A stretch of DNA of 64,000 nucleotides, taken from NCBI RefSeq assembly GCF_000379065.1, contig NZ_KB900614.1, forward strand, positions 2,099,149 through 2,163,148, given 5' to 3'. The notes beneath the pieces were generated by a model. It was not told where the DNA came from. It saw nothing but the letters and a program-made list of their open reading frames with translations, and ran no database searches. Shown piece after piece: positions 43,893 to 53,107 of the stretch (within the stretch, counting starts at the first letter, position 1; every line of letters starts with the position of its first letter). The position numbers and the translations under genes are program-made. This DNA is from Salinispora mooreana (GTDB lineage: Bacteria > Actinomycetota > Actinomycetes > Mycobacteriales > Micromonosporaceae).

Positions 43893-45966
43893 AGCTCAGT
43901 CCGGGCCGGCGAGTCGGCACACCGTCGGCGCGATCCCGACCATAGGCATCCGAACGACCCCACTTCCCCGGAATGTCAAGCAGCTCGATCTGCCCGAGGC
44001 CCGCCGGCAACGCCGGGCGCACCAGTAGGTCGTCGCCGCAGGGGCGAAGCCCCAACACGGTTGCCAGCAGCATCAGCAGTCCACCGGAGGACCATGCCTG
44101 CGGATGGCCGGCGATCGGGAGCTGCACCGGATACTTCGTCAGGGTCCGCGGGTAGCCCGCGATGACCTCCGGTGCCGGGCCACCGATCCGCGCCGCCATG
44201 GCGAACATCCCGTCGGCGATTCGGGCCGCCTCGGCGTCGAAGTGATAACGGCGCAGGCCGCTGGCGACGATGGCATTGTCCCAGGGCCAGACGGCGCCCA
44301 GATGCGAACCGACCGGGTTGTAGACCCGCTGTCCGGCTGCCAGCGTGCGGACTCCCCAGCCGGATAAGAGGTCCGGACCGAGGAGGTGCTCGGCGAGCGC
44401 CCCGGCCCGCTCCGCCGGCACAATGCCGCTCCACAGCAGGTGGCCGAGGTTGGACGTCAGCGCGTCCACGGGCGCACCGTCCGGGCCCAGCGCCAAGGCG
44501 TAGTACTGCCGGTCGGCCAGCCAGAAGTCGGTGTTGAACCGTTGCTTCAGCTGGGCCGCCTCCCGCTCCAGCCGATCCCCGTACTCCGGGTCGCCCCACA
44601 CCTGGCGGGCGAGCCGGGCACCCCGCAGCTTCGCGGCGTACGCGTAGCCCTGCACCTCGCAGGTCGCCCTGGGTGCTTCCGGCTGCCGGCCGTCCCGGTC
44701 GGTAATCGCCTCGGCGGAGTCCTTCCAACACTGGTTGACCAGTCCCTGGTGGCGGTTCCGTCGCTGGTAGCGCACGTACCCGTCGCCCAGCGAGTCGCCG
44801 TACTCGTCGATCCAGTCCAGCGCCAGCCGAGCGGGATGGCGCAGTTCCCGCACCAGGTCGGTGTCACCGGACCACCGCTCATACTCGTCGAGCAGGATCA
44901 CGAACAGCGGTGTCGTGTCGGCGGCGCCGTAGTACATGGTGGTCGGCTCGTGACCGAAGGCAGCCGCTTCGCCGTACCGCAGCTCGGCCAGGATCTTTCC
45001 CGGCTCCTCCTCGTAGGTGTCGTCGAGCTGGCCGCCCTGCAGCAGCGCCAGCAGGCGCAGCACCACCGGTGCCAGCTCCGGGGTGAACGGCAGCGTCTGT
45101 AGGCAGGTGACCAGGGCGTCCCGGCCGTAGAGCGACATCGCCCAGGGCAGGCCGCCCACCGGCATTCGCTCGAGGGAGGACAACGGCTCGTAGCGCAGCG
45201 CCGCGAGGTCGACCAGGCTCCGCTGGTACGTCCCCTGTAGCGAGTTGTTGTCGGTAACGAGGGTGGGTGCCCGTTCCAACCACCCACGCAGGTCCTCGCG
45301 CATGTCCCGGTGCACGTGGAGTCGGTGGGTCGCCAGGTCGGCCCGCATATCCCGGTCGCCCTCACCCCGGACGGTCATGCCGACGTGCAGGTCGGTCTCC
45401 CACTGCCCGTGCGGCTCGATCTGAGCGCGGAAGGTCATCCCACGCTCGTCTACCTCGACGGGCTCGGTGCTGGTCACCACCGCCTCCCGGCCGAAGCGTT
45501 CCCGCCGGTACCGCAGCCGGAGCTGCCGTAGTTGCGAGTCGGGGACGACCTCGACTCGCCGGTCCCGGACGGAGCCGGGCTTGGTGACATCGGCGATGTC
45601 GGCGAAGTCGGTGCCGATCTCCATCCGTACGGTCAGCTCCGCCGGCTCGGGCGAGTGGTTCAACACGATCAACCGCTCGTTGAAGCTGTCGTTGAGGGAC
45701 CGGTGCCGAATCACTGAGACGTCGGCGTCAACGTAGTGGCTGGCGGTACCGGGGACGAGGAAGAAGCGCGTCTCGAAGTACGTCACATCGTCGCGGGAGA
45801 GAGCCTGGAGCCGCTCGCCGTCGATCCGCAGCACCCAGTGTGCGAGGAACCGGGTGTCCCAGGAGAAGAGCCCGGTCGGAGCCGTGGGGTCACCCTCCAC
45901 GTCTCCCTGTGCGTCGCTGATGGCGAAGGCGTTGCCCGCCATCACGTGCACCCGCTCCTGCCTCAC
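43891..45966 (-). CDS. Glycogen-debranching-type glucosidase
   Basis: A 691-aa soluble enzyme. The N-terminal beta domain (D-P-T-A-P-T-G-L-F-S-W-D-T-R-F-L, about residues 26-41) is the bacterial GDE N-bis domain. The (alpha/alpha)6 C-terminal part has L-P-W-A-M-S-L-Y-G-R-D, W-K-D-S-A-E-A-I and V-W-P-W-D-N-A, typical of amylo-alpha-1,6-glucosidase-like GH families. It probably trims alpha-glucan. Its start overlaps the stop of the SCP2-like gene, so the two are coupled. Specificity is not certain. Confidence 0.85.
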   Translation of the reverse strand: MRQERVHVMAGNAFAISDAQGDVEGDPTAPTGLFSWDTRFLAHWVLRIDGERLQALSRDDVTYFETRFFLVPGTASHYVDADVSVIRHRSLNDSFNERLIVLNHSPEPAELTVRMEIGTDFADIADVTKPGSVRDRRVEVVPDSQLRQLRLRYRRERFGREAVVTSTEPVEVDERGMTFRAQIEPHGQWETDLHVGMTVRGEGDRDMRADLATHRLHVHRDMREDLRGWLERAPTLVTDNNSLQGTYQRSLVDLAALRYEPLSSLERMPVGGLPWAMSLYGRDALVTCLQTLPFTPELAPVVLRLLALLQGGQLDDTYEEEPGKILAELRYGEAAAFGHEPTTMYYGAADTTPLFVILLDEYERWSGDTDLVRELRHPARLALDWIDEYGDSLGDGYVRYQRRNRHQGLVNQCWKDSAEAITDRDGRQPEAPRATCEVQGYAYAAKLRGARLARQVWGDPEYGDRLEREAAQLKQRFNTDFWLADRQYYALALGPDGAPVDALTSNLGHLLWSGIVPAERAGALAEHLLGPDLLSGWGVRTLAAGQRVYNPVGSHLGAVWPWDNAIVASGLRRYHFDAEAARIADGMFAMAARIGGPAPEVIAGYPRTLTKYPVQLPIAGHPQAWSSGGLLMLLATVLGLRPCGDDLLVRPALPAGLGQIELLDIPGKWGRSDAYGRDRADGVPTRRPGLS

Positions 45967-46379
45967 CGCTGGCTCCCGGCGGCCGGGCCGGAGTTGGCCG
46001 CCCCGGCCCTGGCCGGAGTCGAGTCAGCCGCCTCCCGGGGGTGCCGCGCGTTGGGCGGGCCGGGGAAGAGCCGGCGCAGCATCATAAAGAGTCGGATGTC
46101 GCCGTGCACGGTGAGGTCGTTGCGGCCCAGCGCGGCGGCGGGGTGCAGCGCTCCGGTGGCGATCCGGTCGAAGACCGCCCGGTCGGCCCGCAGCACCAGG
46201 TCAGCGTCGTCGCCGCGCTGGTCGACGCGGACCTGCTGGTCGGCGATGGTGAGGTGCCAGTGTTCGGTCCGGCCGTCCTCGCGGAGATCCAGCCGTACCG
46301 TGCCGGACGTGCTCTCCGGCAGGTCCGGGTGGCGGCCGGATTCGAGCCGGCCGATCAGCTTCGCCGCAGGCGTTGTCAT
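45963..46379 (-). CDS. SCP2 sterol-carrier-like protein
   Basis: A 138-aa protein with the SCP2-like fold pattern: W-H-L-T-I-A-D-Q-Q-V-R-V, A-D-L-V-L-R-A-D-R and L-T-V-H-G-D-I-R-L-F-M-M-L-R-R-L-F. It has a short Ala/Pro tail. It probably binds a lipid-like ligand. A 4-nt overlap makes it the first gene of a two-gene operon with the glucosidase, a pairing I cannot explain functionally. Confidence 0.8.
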   Translation of the reverse strand: MTTPAAKLIGRLESGRHPDLPESTSGTVRLDLREDGRTEHWHLTIADQQVRVDQRGDDADLVLRADRAVFDRIATGALHPAAALGRNDLTVHGDIRLFMMLRRLFPGPPNARHPREAADSTPARAGAANSGPAAGSQR

Positions 46380-46616
46380 CGGCTCCCCTTCCCTTACTGG
46401 CAGGCTCGCACCGGCTCGGGTGAGGCGGGTTCACCCGCGGCGGGTGAACCCGTGGCCATCGGCCCTCTCCCTCCGGCCTGCTCACCCGGTGGAAGCGGGG
46501 TCAACCCCCACACTCGTCCAAGCTGTCTACCGAAACGCCGAGAGAGCGCTCTCTTCCGGTTACGAGGCCGCGCCGACCAGGGCACCGCGACCCACGACCC
46601 GACCAGGACACGAGTG

Positions 46617-46997
46617 ATGCACCAGCAGTGCTATCATCGCTGCGTGGCGATTGATTGCTCCCCCGACCTCACGCCGGCCGTCGCACTGTTCCGGTCCCTC
46701 GGCGACCCAACCCGGCTGGCCATCCTGCTCCGACTGACCCGCGGCGAGGCCCGGGTGGTGGACCTGACCCGCGAGCTACAACTGGCGCAGTCGACCGTCT
46801 CGAAACACCTGTCCTGCCTGCGGGACTGTCGACTTATCGACTTCCGGGTCGAGGGCCGCCAGTCGTTCTACGCGCTGGCCCGGCCGGAGTTGCCCGCCCT
46901 GCTGCGCTCGGCGGAACAGCTCCTCGCCGCCACCGGCGAAGCAGTCGCACTCTGCCCGACATACGGCTCGTCCACGGTTCGAGGAGACGACGCGTGA
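46617..46997 (+). CDS. ArsR/SmtB-family metal-responsive regulator
   Basis: A 126-aa winged-helix repressor. The body is F-R-S-L-G-D-P-T-R-L-A-I-L, then R-E-L-Q-L-A-Q-S-T-V-S-K-H-L-S-C-L-R-D-C-R as the recognition part. The N-terminus is Cys/His-rich (H-Q-Q-C-Y-H-R-C, C-S-P), and D-C-R in helix 4 adds another thiol, a pattern for metal sensing of the CadC/CmtR type. ATG 46617 includes that cluster; GTG 46644 would remove most of it. It overlaps the cation transporter gene (GTGA), so it probably represses this pair. Confidence 0.88.
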   Translation: MHQQCYHRCVAIDCSPDLTPAVALFRSLGDPTRLAILLRLTRGEARVVDLTRELQLAQSTVSKHLSCLRDCRLIDFRVEGRQSFYALARPELPALLRSAEQLLAATGEAVALCPTYGSSTVRGDDA

Positions 46998-47695
46998 ACA
47001 CCTCCACCCTGACCCCCCAGCGGCGCGCGCTCCTGTCCCGCCGCAGCCTCTGGCTGGCCTACGCCACCGCCGGATACAACCTCCTGGAGGGCGTGGTCGC
47101 GATCGCCGCCGGCGCGGCGGCCTCCTCCACCGCACTGATCGGCTTCGGCCTCGACTCGTTCGTCGAGGTGTCCAGCGCGGCCGTGGTGATCTGGCAGTTC
47201 CGCTCCCGGGTGCCGGAGGAGCGGGAACGGTTGGCGCTGCGACTGATCGGTGTCTCGTTCTTCGCCCTCGCTGCCTGGGTCACCGTGGACGCGGGGCGCT
47301 CGCTACTCGGCGACGGAGACGCCAGCCCCAGCCCGGTCGGCATCGGCCTCGCCGTCGCCTCGCTGATCGTCATGCCCCTGCTGGTCCGCGCCAAGCGGCG
47401 TACCGGCCGGGAACTCGGCTCGGCAACCGTCATGGCCGACTCCACCCAGACCGCGCTCTGCACGTACCTCTCCGCGGTGCTCCTCGTGGGTCTGCTCCTC
47501 AACGCCGGGCTCGGCTGGTCCTGGGCAGATCCCATCGCCGCGCTCGCCATCGCGGCCGTCGCGGTGCGGGAAGGGATCGCGGCGTGGCGAGGCGATCAGT
47601 GCGACGACTGCGCGCCGCCCACCCGCGCCACCGCTGACCCGGCACCGAGTTGCACCGACGGCTGCCAACCCGACCCGGCCACGCCCCAGTCGTAG
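46994..47695 (+). CDS. CDF-family cation efflux transporter
   Basis: A 233-aa inner-membrane protein with five to six hydrophobic spans. The CDF metal motifs appear as G-L-D-S-F-V-E-V-S-S in the second span and M-A-D-S-T-Q-T-A-L in the fifth. The usual large cytosolic C-terminal domain is missing. A short tail with C-D-D-C and C-T-D-G-C takes its place and may bind metal. It is translationally coupled to the ArsR gene and would export divalent cations such as Zn, Cd or Co. Confidence 0.87.
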   Translation: MNTSTLTPQRRALLSRRSLWLAYATAGYNLLEGVVAIAAGAAASSTALIGFGLDSFVEVSSAAVVIWQFRSRVPEERERLALRLIGVSFFALAAWVTVDAGRSLLGDGDASPSPVGIGLAVASLIVMPLLVRAKRRTGRELGSATVMADSTQTALCTYLSAVLLVGLLLNAGLGWSWADPIAALAIAAVAVREGIAAWRGDQCDDCAPPTRATADPAPSCTDGCQPDPATPQS

Positions 47696-47754
47696 CCACT
47701 CCCCAATGGTGCCGTGCTCGCCAGGCCAGGGACGCGCGGGCTGCCGGGCCGCAG

Positions 47755-48660
47755 CTACCGGCGAGCCACGCCCAGCTCGGGCCTGTCCGGCGCATCCTGC
47801 GGGATGCTCAGGATCCGTGCGGTCAGGGCAGGCAGTAGCTGTGCCAGGTGAGATGGTTGCGGGGGCCTGGTCACCAGCGAGAGCCTGACCTTCCCGGGCA
47901 CCGGGGAGGTCAGCAGGCGGTCGGTGGGGTCGTCCCACCAGCGGGCCGCGAGGTCGGGAACCACGGCCGGGACCTTGCGGTGTCGGGCGATGCGCAGGGT
48001 GGCCTCGATCGTGGGGCCCGGCTGCGGGAGCGCTCCGAGCGCGGACAACCCTGCGTGCAGGTGCTCGCCAGCCAGATCTATCGAGGAGTACAGCACTTCC
48101 CTTCCCGCTAACGCCTTCTTGCCGGGGGCCAGGGGTGCGGTGTCCGCGGGCAGGACGAGGACCATCGGGGAGGCCCCGAGCTCGGTGGTCTGGAGGCCGT
48201 GCGGCAGGACGGCCTGGTCTGTGATCGTGACGATCGCCGCGTCCAGCAGGCCCTGGTGGACCCGGCCGATCAGGGTGGGGCCGTGCTCGACTTCGGCCTG
48301 GAGCGTCACGCCGGCGAGTTCGATCTGAGCGGCGGTGAACACGATCGGGGACAGCGCCTGGATCGTGCCCAGGCTCAACGACGGGGCCTGCGTTGCGGCG
48401 GCAATCTGGGCGGGGAGGGCGTCGAGGTCGGCCAGCAGGCGTGCGGCCTGCCGGGCCAGCTCCCGCCCGGCGGGGGTCGGGCGGGCCCCGGTCGTGTCCC
48501 GCTCGAACAACCTGGTCCCCAGCCGGCGTTCCAGCGCGGCCAGTCGGCGCGAGGCCGAGGGCTGGGTGGTCAGCAGTTCCTTGGCCGCGGCTCCGACCGA
48601 CCCGTGCCGGGACACGGCCTCGACCAGCGCCAGGTCCTCGACCTTCAGGCTGGGTCTCAT
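47755..48660 (-). CDS. LysR-family transcriptional regulator
   Basis: A 301-aa regulator with the N-terminal HTH (L-V-E-A-V-S-R-H-G-S-V-G-A-A-A-K and Q-P-S-A-S-R-R-L-A-A-L-E) and a periplasmic-binding-like effector domain. It is divergent from the MFS gene across 72 nt, the classic arrangement for a LysR regulator and its target. The inducer is unknown. Confidence 0.92.
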   Translation of the reverse strand: MRPSLKVEDLALVEAVSRHGSVGAAAKELLTTQPSASRRLAALERRLGTRLFERDTTGARPTPAGRELARQAARLLADLDALPAQIAAATQAPSLSLGTIQALSPIVFTAAQIELAGVTLQAEVEHGPTLIGRVHQGLLDAAIVTITDQAVLPHGLQTTELGASPMVLVLPADTAPLAPGKKALAGREVLYSSIDLAGEHLHAGLSALGALPQPGPTIEATLRIARHRKVPAVVPDLAARWWDDPTDRLLTSPVPGKVRLSLVTRPPQPSHLAQLLPALTARILSIPQDAPDRPELGVARR

Positions 48661-48732
48661 GCCCCCAGTGTATGAGCCAGCTACGCGAAGAGATCTCTAC
48701 CCGGTCGGAGGAGGGCGGCCGAGGATTGGTGC

Positions 48733-49986
48733 GTGCGTAGAGGACTGCTGCTACTGACCGTGATCACGTTCGTGACCTGGGTCGGGGCGAGGATGACCAT
48801 CGTCGCTCTGCCCCTGGTCGCACTGGAGGAGACCGGGCAGGCCTGGACCACCGGGCTGGTCGGCGGGATGGCCGGGCTGCCCCTGCTGACGGTGGGCTGG
48901 TGGGGCAAGGGGCTGCGGGACCGCCTCACCAGTGGGCGAGCCCTGGCGGTAGTGGCAGGCGTGAACGCCGCCGGGCTCGCCATCATCCCCGTAGCCTCCC
49001 TGGTGGGTCAGGTCGGGGCGGTCGCGTTGTGCGCCTCGGGCCTGGTGACCGGGGTCGCGGGCGCGCTGCTGGGCCCGGCCGAACGATCCCTGGTCTCCGA
49101 CCTCGCCGACGAACACGTCGCCCGTGGCGGCCGAACCGGACCAGCGAAGTGGTTGGCCTGGCAGGACCTCGCCCACCGAGTCTCGATGATCTTCGCCCCA
49201 CCCGCCGGAGCCTGGGCCGTGACCGTGTTGGGCCCGGGCTCCCTGCTGTGGTGCCAGACCGCCGTGGTCGCCCTGGCCGCGATCGCCTTCCTGGGCGTCC
49301 CCGCCGGCGGAACGACACACCACGAGGAGCCGGGCGGCGCTCAGGGAGCGGCCACGCCGGAACGGCCAGTCTCTGCTCTGGCGGTGCTACGTTCCCACCC
49401 GCAGATCGCCGTCGGTGCGCTCATGGCGGGGGTTGGCGGGGTGTGCTGGTTCGGGTTCAGCCTGGGCCTGGCCGTACTCGGGGTCGAGCACGGCCAGCCC
49501 GGCGCACTCATCGCCGCGGGCATGAGCGGGTACGGCGCCGCATCCGTGGCCGCCTCCCTGCTGGTGCCGTTGGTCATCGACCGCCTGCCGCGCATGCCCG
49601 CGATGTTGTCCTCCTGGGTCGTGCTCGGGGCCGTGTTCGTCGCCCTGCCGCTGGTGGCACCGAGCCTGGCCGGGATCGCGGTCGTGGCCGCAGTGGGCGG
49701 AGCCGCGATGCCGTGGGGGATCGCCGCCTTGAACGCCCTGATCAGCGAGCAGACCGGCGGCCGCGAACGCCGGGCGGCGTTCACCGCACAGACAGTCCTG
49801 CACTCCGGAGGCATCTCCCTGGGGCTGCTGGCGGGCGGAGCCCTGATCGGCTGGGCCGGATCCGAGGCCGTACTCCTGACCACCGGGCTCCTCCAGATCG
49901 CCGCCGCAATCGTCGGGGCAGGGTGGGCCTGGAAGCCCGTCACCAGCAAGCCGTCGACAGCGGATGCCCGCACGGCCGTCTGCTGA
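48733..49986 (+). CDS. MFS efflux-type transporter
   Basis: A 417-aa protein with about 12 hydrophobic spans and a central hydrophilic loop (about residues 200-215). The first span carries F-V-T-W-V-G-A-R-M-T, and P-A-E-R-S-L-V-S-D-L follows the fourth. This matches the DHA1-like drug or metabolite exporters. The GTG start lies 72 nt from the LysR gene, which probably controls it. The C-terminus ends after the last span without a domain. Confidence 0.88.
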   Translation: MRRGLLLLTVITFVTWVGARMTIVALPLVALEETGQAWTTGLVGGMAGLPLLTVGWWGKGLRDRLTSGRALAVVAGVNAAGLAIIPVASLVGQVGAVALCASGLVTGVAGALLGPAERSLVSDLADEHVARGGRTGPAKWLAWQDLAHRVSMIFAPPAGAWAVTVLGPGSLLWCQTAVVALAAIAFLGVPAGGTTHHEEPGGAQGAATPERPVSALAVLRSHPQIAVGALMAGVGGVCWFGFSLGLAVLGVEHGQPGALIAAGMSGYGAASVAASLLVPLVIDRLPRMPAMLSSWVVLGAVFVALPLVAPSLAGIAVVAAVGGAAMPWGIAALNALISEQTGGRERRAAFTAQTVLHSGGISLGLLAGGALIGWAGSEAVLLTTGLLQIAAAIVGAGWAWKPVTSKPSTADARTAVC

Positions 49987-50226
49987 GCTTCAGGTGGCAA
50001 GTGGTAACGACCTCACCGACGAGCGGCGGGCCAGGTCCGGACCAAGTCGTGGCGTAGGAACCGGGTGGTACTCCGGAGGTGGTGCCAGCCCAGCGCCCAC
50101 AAGCGGCGGTCACTCAGCGCGAGGGTCGCGCACACGTGGGCCGCCGCCCGCGTGGATGTAGGCGTGGGGCTGGTTGGTGATTCGGATGGGATCGGGTGGG
50201 ATCGGGTGGCGCGCCGATCGCAGCGG

Positions 50227-51249
50227 TCATGGCGAGGAGGCGTTGACGGGCTGTGCCCGCATCGCGCGTACCGCCTCGCCGGCGAAGAGGCAGGCCGCCT
50301 CGTGCCCGGAGCCGATCTCGACCAACACCGGGTCGGTCTGGGCGCAGTCGGGCCGGGCCTGCGGGCACCGTGTCCGAAACCGGCAGCCGGTGGGCGGGTC
50401 GATCGGGCTCGGGACCTCACCGGCCAGGATGATGCGCTGGCGACTACGCTGCACCGGCGGGTCGGCCACCGGCACCGCCGACAGGAGGGCGGCGGTGTAG
50501 GGGTGGGCGGGCTCCCGCCAGATCTGCGCCGGGGTGCCACTCTCCACGATCCGGCCGAGGTACATCACGGCCACCCGATCGCTCATGTGCTCGACGGCGG
50601 CGAGATCGTGCGCGATGAAGAGATAGGTCAGCCCGAGCTCTCGCTGCAGCCCGCGGAGCAGGTTCATGATCTGTGCCTGCACGCTCAGGTCCAGGGAGGC
50701 GATCGGTTCGTCGAGGACGATCAGATCCGGCTCACCGGCGAGCGCCCGCGCGATGCCCACCCGCTGCCGCTGGCCGCCGGAGAGTTCGTGCGGGTGCCGT
50801 TCGGCGAGATCGCGACGCAGGCCGACCAGGTCGAGCAGTTCGGCTACCCGGTCCCGCCGGGCCGCGCCGCTGGCGGCGAGCCGGTGCACGGCCAGCGGCT
50901 CGGCGATACTCGCCCCGACGGTGTGCCGCGGGTCGAGGGAGGCCTGCGGATCCTGGAACACCATGGCGACGCGGCGGCGCAACCGGCGCAACCGCCGCCG
51001 CGACCAGCGGGTCACGTCCTGCCCCGCCACCTGGACCGTACCGGCGGTCGGCTCGACCAGACGCAGCAGCGCCAGCCCGGTCGTCGACTTGCCGCTGCCG
51101 GATTCACCGACCAGACCGACGGTCTCGCCGCGGCGTACCGTGAGGGACACCCCGTCCACGGCGCGGACCACCCCCGCCGGGGTCGGGAACCACACCGCCA
51201 GGTCGGTCAGCCCCGCGACCACGTCGGTGGCCCCGCTCTCCCCGGTCAT
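50227..51249 (-). CDS. Oligopeptide ABC importer ATPase (OppF/DppF-like)
   Basis: A 340-aa ATPase. Walker A is [10 protein letters not shown], the signature is L-S-G-G-Q-R-Q-R and Walker B is L-I-V-L-D-E-P-I-A-S. The C-terminal oligopeptide/HPY extension has C-R-F-R-T-R-C-P-Q-A-R-P-D-C. ATG 51249 overlaps the OppD-like stop (ATGA); the longer open frame upstream is spurious. Last gene of the five-gene importer operon. Confidence 0.93.
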   Translation of the reverse strand: MTGESGATDVVAGLTDLAVWFPTPAGVVRAVDGVSLTVRRGETVGLVGESGSGKSTTGLALLRLVEPTAGTVQVAGQDVTRWSRRRLRRLRRRVAMVFQDPQASLDPRHTVGASIAEPLAVHRLAASGAARRDRVAELLDLVGLRRDLAERHPHELSGGQRQRVGIARALAGEPDLIVLDEPIASLDLSVQAQIMNLLRGLQRELGLTYLFIAHDLAAVEHMSDRVAVMYLGRIVESGTPAQIWREPAHPYTAALLSAVPVADPPVQRSRQRIILAGEVPSPIDPPTGCRFRTRCPQARPDCAQTDPVLVEIGSGHEAACLFAGEAVRAMRAQPVNASSP

Positions 51250-52232
51250 CGGTCCTCCCCAGTCTGACGCGGATAGAAGGTCCGGACCTGGTGTCCCGCC
51301 GCGACCGGCACCAACGGCGGCAACTCCCGCTCGCAGCGGCTGTCCCCCCGAACCGAACAGCGGGGCCAGAACGCGCACCCCTTGGGGAGCTCCAGCGGGC
51401 TGGGCGGCGTCCCCGGGATGGTGACCAGTTCGGTGACGTTCGCGTCCGGGTCCGGCCGCGCCGCGAGCAACGCCGCAGTGTACGGGTGCGCCGGTTCGGC
51501 GAAGACCGCGTCCACCGTCCCCTGCTCGACGATGCGACCCCCGTACATGACGGCCACCGTGTCGGCGAGTCCGGCGACGACGCCGAGGTCGTGGCTGATC
51601 CAGACAACGGCGGTGCCGAGGCGCCGTTGCAGGTCGGCGACCAGCTCGACGATCTGGGCCTGGGTGGTCACGTCGAGCGCGGTGGTGGGCTCGTCGGCGA
51701 TCAGCAGATCTGGCTTGCAGACCAGGGCCATGGCGATCACCGCGCGCTGACGCATCCCACCGGAGAGCTGGTGCGGGTAGGCGTCCACCCGTTCGGCGGC
51801 GGAGGGGATGCCGACGAGTTCGAGCATCTCGATGGCGCGGGCCCGGGCGGCCCGCCGGGTCAGCCCGAGGTGGACCTCGCTGGCCTCACCGATCTGACGG
51901 CCCACGGTCAGCACCGGGTTCAGCGAGGTCATCGGGTCTTGAAAGACGAAGCCGACGTGCCGCCCCCGCATCCGCCGGCGACCTGCCGCCGACAGCGTGG
52001 CGAGGTCCGTACCGAGCAGCCGGACGTCTCCGGTGACCCGGGCCGCGCGGGGGGCGAGCCCGGTGGCGGCGAGCACGCTCATGCTCTTGCCGCTACCCGA
52101 CTCACCGACCAGGGCCAGCGTCTGCCCCGCCCGGACCGACCAGTCGACGCCGGCGACCGCGCGGGCCGCTCCCCGGCGGGTACCGATCGTCACGGTCAGG
52201 TCCGCGACGGAGAGCACGGTCTCGTTGGTCAT
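51246..52232 (-). CDS. Oligopeptide ABC importer ATPase (OppD/DppD-like)
   Basis: A 328-aa ATPase with Walker [11 protein letters not shown], signature L-S-G-G-M-R-Q-R-A, Walker [13 protein letters not shown] and the HPY-type cysteine cluster C-A-F-W-P-R-C near the C-terminus. Four-nucleotide overlaps link it to both neighbours. Confidence 0.93.
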   Translation of the reverse strand: MTNETVLSVADLTVTIGTRRGAARAVAGVDWSVRAGQTLALVGESGSGKSMSVLAATGLAPRAARVTGDVRLLGTDLATLSAAGRRRMRGRHVGFVFQDPMTSLNPVLTVGRQIGEASEVHLGLTRRAARARAIEMLELVGIPSAAERVDAYPHQLSGGMRQRAVIAMALVCKPDLLIADEPTTALDVTTQAQIVELVADLQRRLGTAVVWISHDLGVVAGLADTVAVMYGGRIVEQGTVDAVFAEPAHPYTAALLAARPDPDANVTELVTIPGTPPSPLELPKGCAFWPRCSVRGDSRCERELPPLVPVAAGHQVRTFYPRQTGEDR

Positions 52233-53107
52233 CCGGCGTTCCTCCTCGCCTCACTGACGGTGAGCTGGCGCGGGTCGAGCACGTCCCGGAGCGCGTCTCC
52301 GACCAGGTTGAACGCCAGGACGGTGAGGAAGATCGCGGCACCGGGGAAGAAACCCAGCCACCACGCGTCGGTGACGAATCCGCGCCCGTCGTAGAGCATC
52401 CGGCCCCAGGCCGGCTCGGGCGGCTGCACCCCCAACCCGAGGAAGGAGAGCGCCGCCTCGGACAGGATCGCGAAGGCCAGCGAGAGCGACGTCTGGACGA
52501 TCAGCGGCGCCGCGATGTTGGGCAGCACGTGCCGACGCATGATGCGCAGATCCGATGCCCCGGTGGCGACTGCCGCCCGGACGAAGACCTGCTCGCGGAC
52601 GGAGAGCACCCCCGCGCGGGTCACCCGGGCGAAGATCGGGGTGTAGACCACACCGATCGCGACCATCGCGGTGCTCAGCCCCGGTCCCAGGACCGCGACG
52701 ATGGCCACCGCGAGCAGCAGGACCGGGAACGCGAACAACACGTCCATGCAGCGCATGAGCACGTTGTCCAGCCATCCCTGGTAGTAGCCGGCGAAGAGCC
52801 CCAGCGTCACGCCCGCCAGCAGGGCGATCCCCACGCTGACCGCGCCGACCTGAAGCGAGACGCGGGCGGCGACCAGGACCCGGCTGAGTACGTCCCGACC
52901 GAGTTCGTCGGTGCCGAAGGGGTGCGCCCAGCTGGGCGGCTGAAGCATCCGGTCGACATCCACCTCGTTGATGCCGGCGGGGGCCAGCCAGGACCCGGCC
53001 AGGCCCGCCACGACCAGCAGGACGAGCACCACACCACCGGTCACGGCCAACGGGTCGCGGCCCAGCGCCACCAGCGCCCGGCGCGACGTCGAGTCGCTAC
53101 CGCTCAT
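52229..53107 (-). CDS. Oligopeptide ABC importer permease (OppC/DppC-like)
   Basis: A 292-aa permease with six spans. The N-terminal OppC_N segment contains the first span, and the EAA-type loop reads A-V-A-T-G-A-S-D-L-R-I-M-R-R-H-V-L-P-N. The motif H-P-F-G-T-D-E-L-G-R-D-V-L-S-R is typical of DppC. It overlaps both neighbouring genes. Confidence 0.93.
   Translation of the reverse strand: MSGSDSTSRRALVALGRDPLAVTGGVVLVLLVVAGLAGSWLAPAGINEVDVDRMLQPPSWAHPFGTDELGRDVLSRVLVAARVSLQVGAVSVGIALLAGVTLGLFAGYYQGWLDNVLMRCMDVLFAFPVLLLAVAIVAVLGPGLSTAMVAIGVVYTPIFARVTRAGVLSVREQVFVRAAVATGASDLRIMRRHVLPNIAAPLIVQTSLSLAFAILSEAALSFLGLGVQPPEPAWGRMLYDGRGFVTDAWWLGFFPGAAIFLTVLAFNLVGDALRDVLDPRQLTVSEARRNAG

Noticed and set aside
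49987..50226. A small gene between the MFS and ABC ATPase genes
   Set aside because: Open frames there are arginine-rich shadows. Only a short GGGATCGGGT direct repeat near 50185-50210 is seen.
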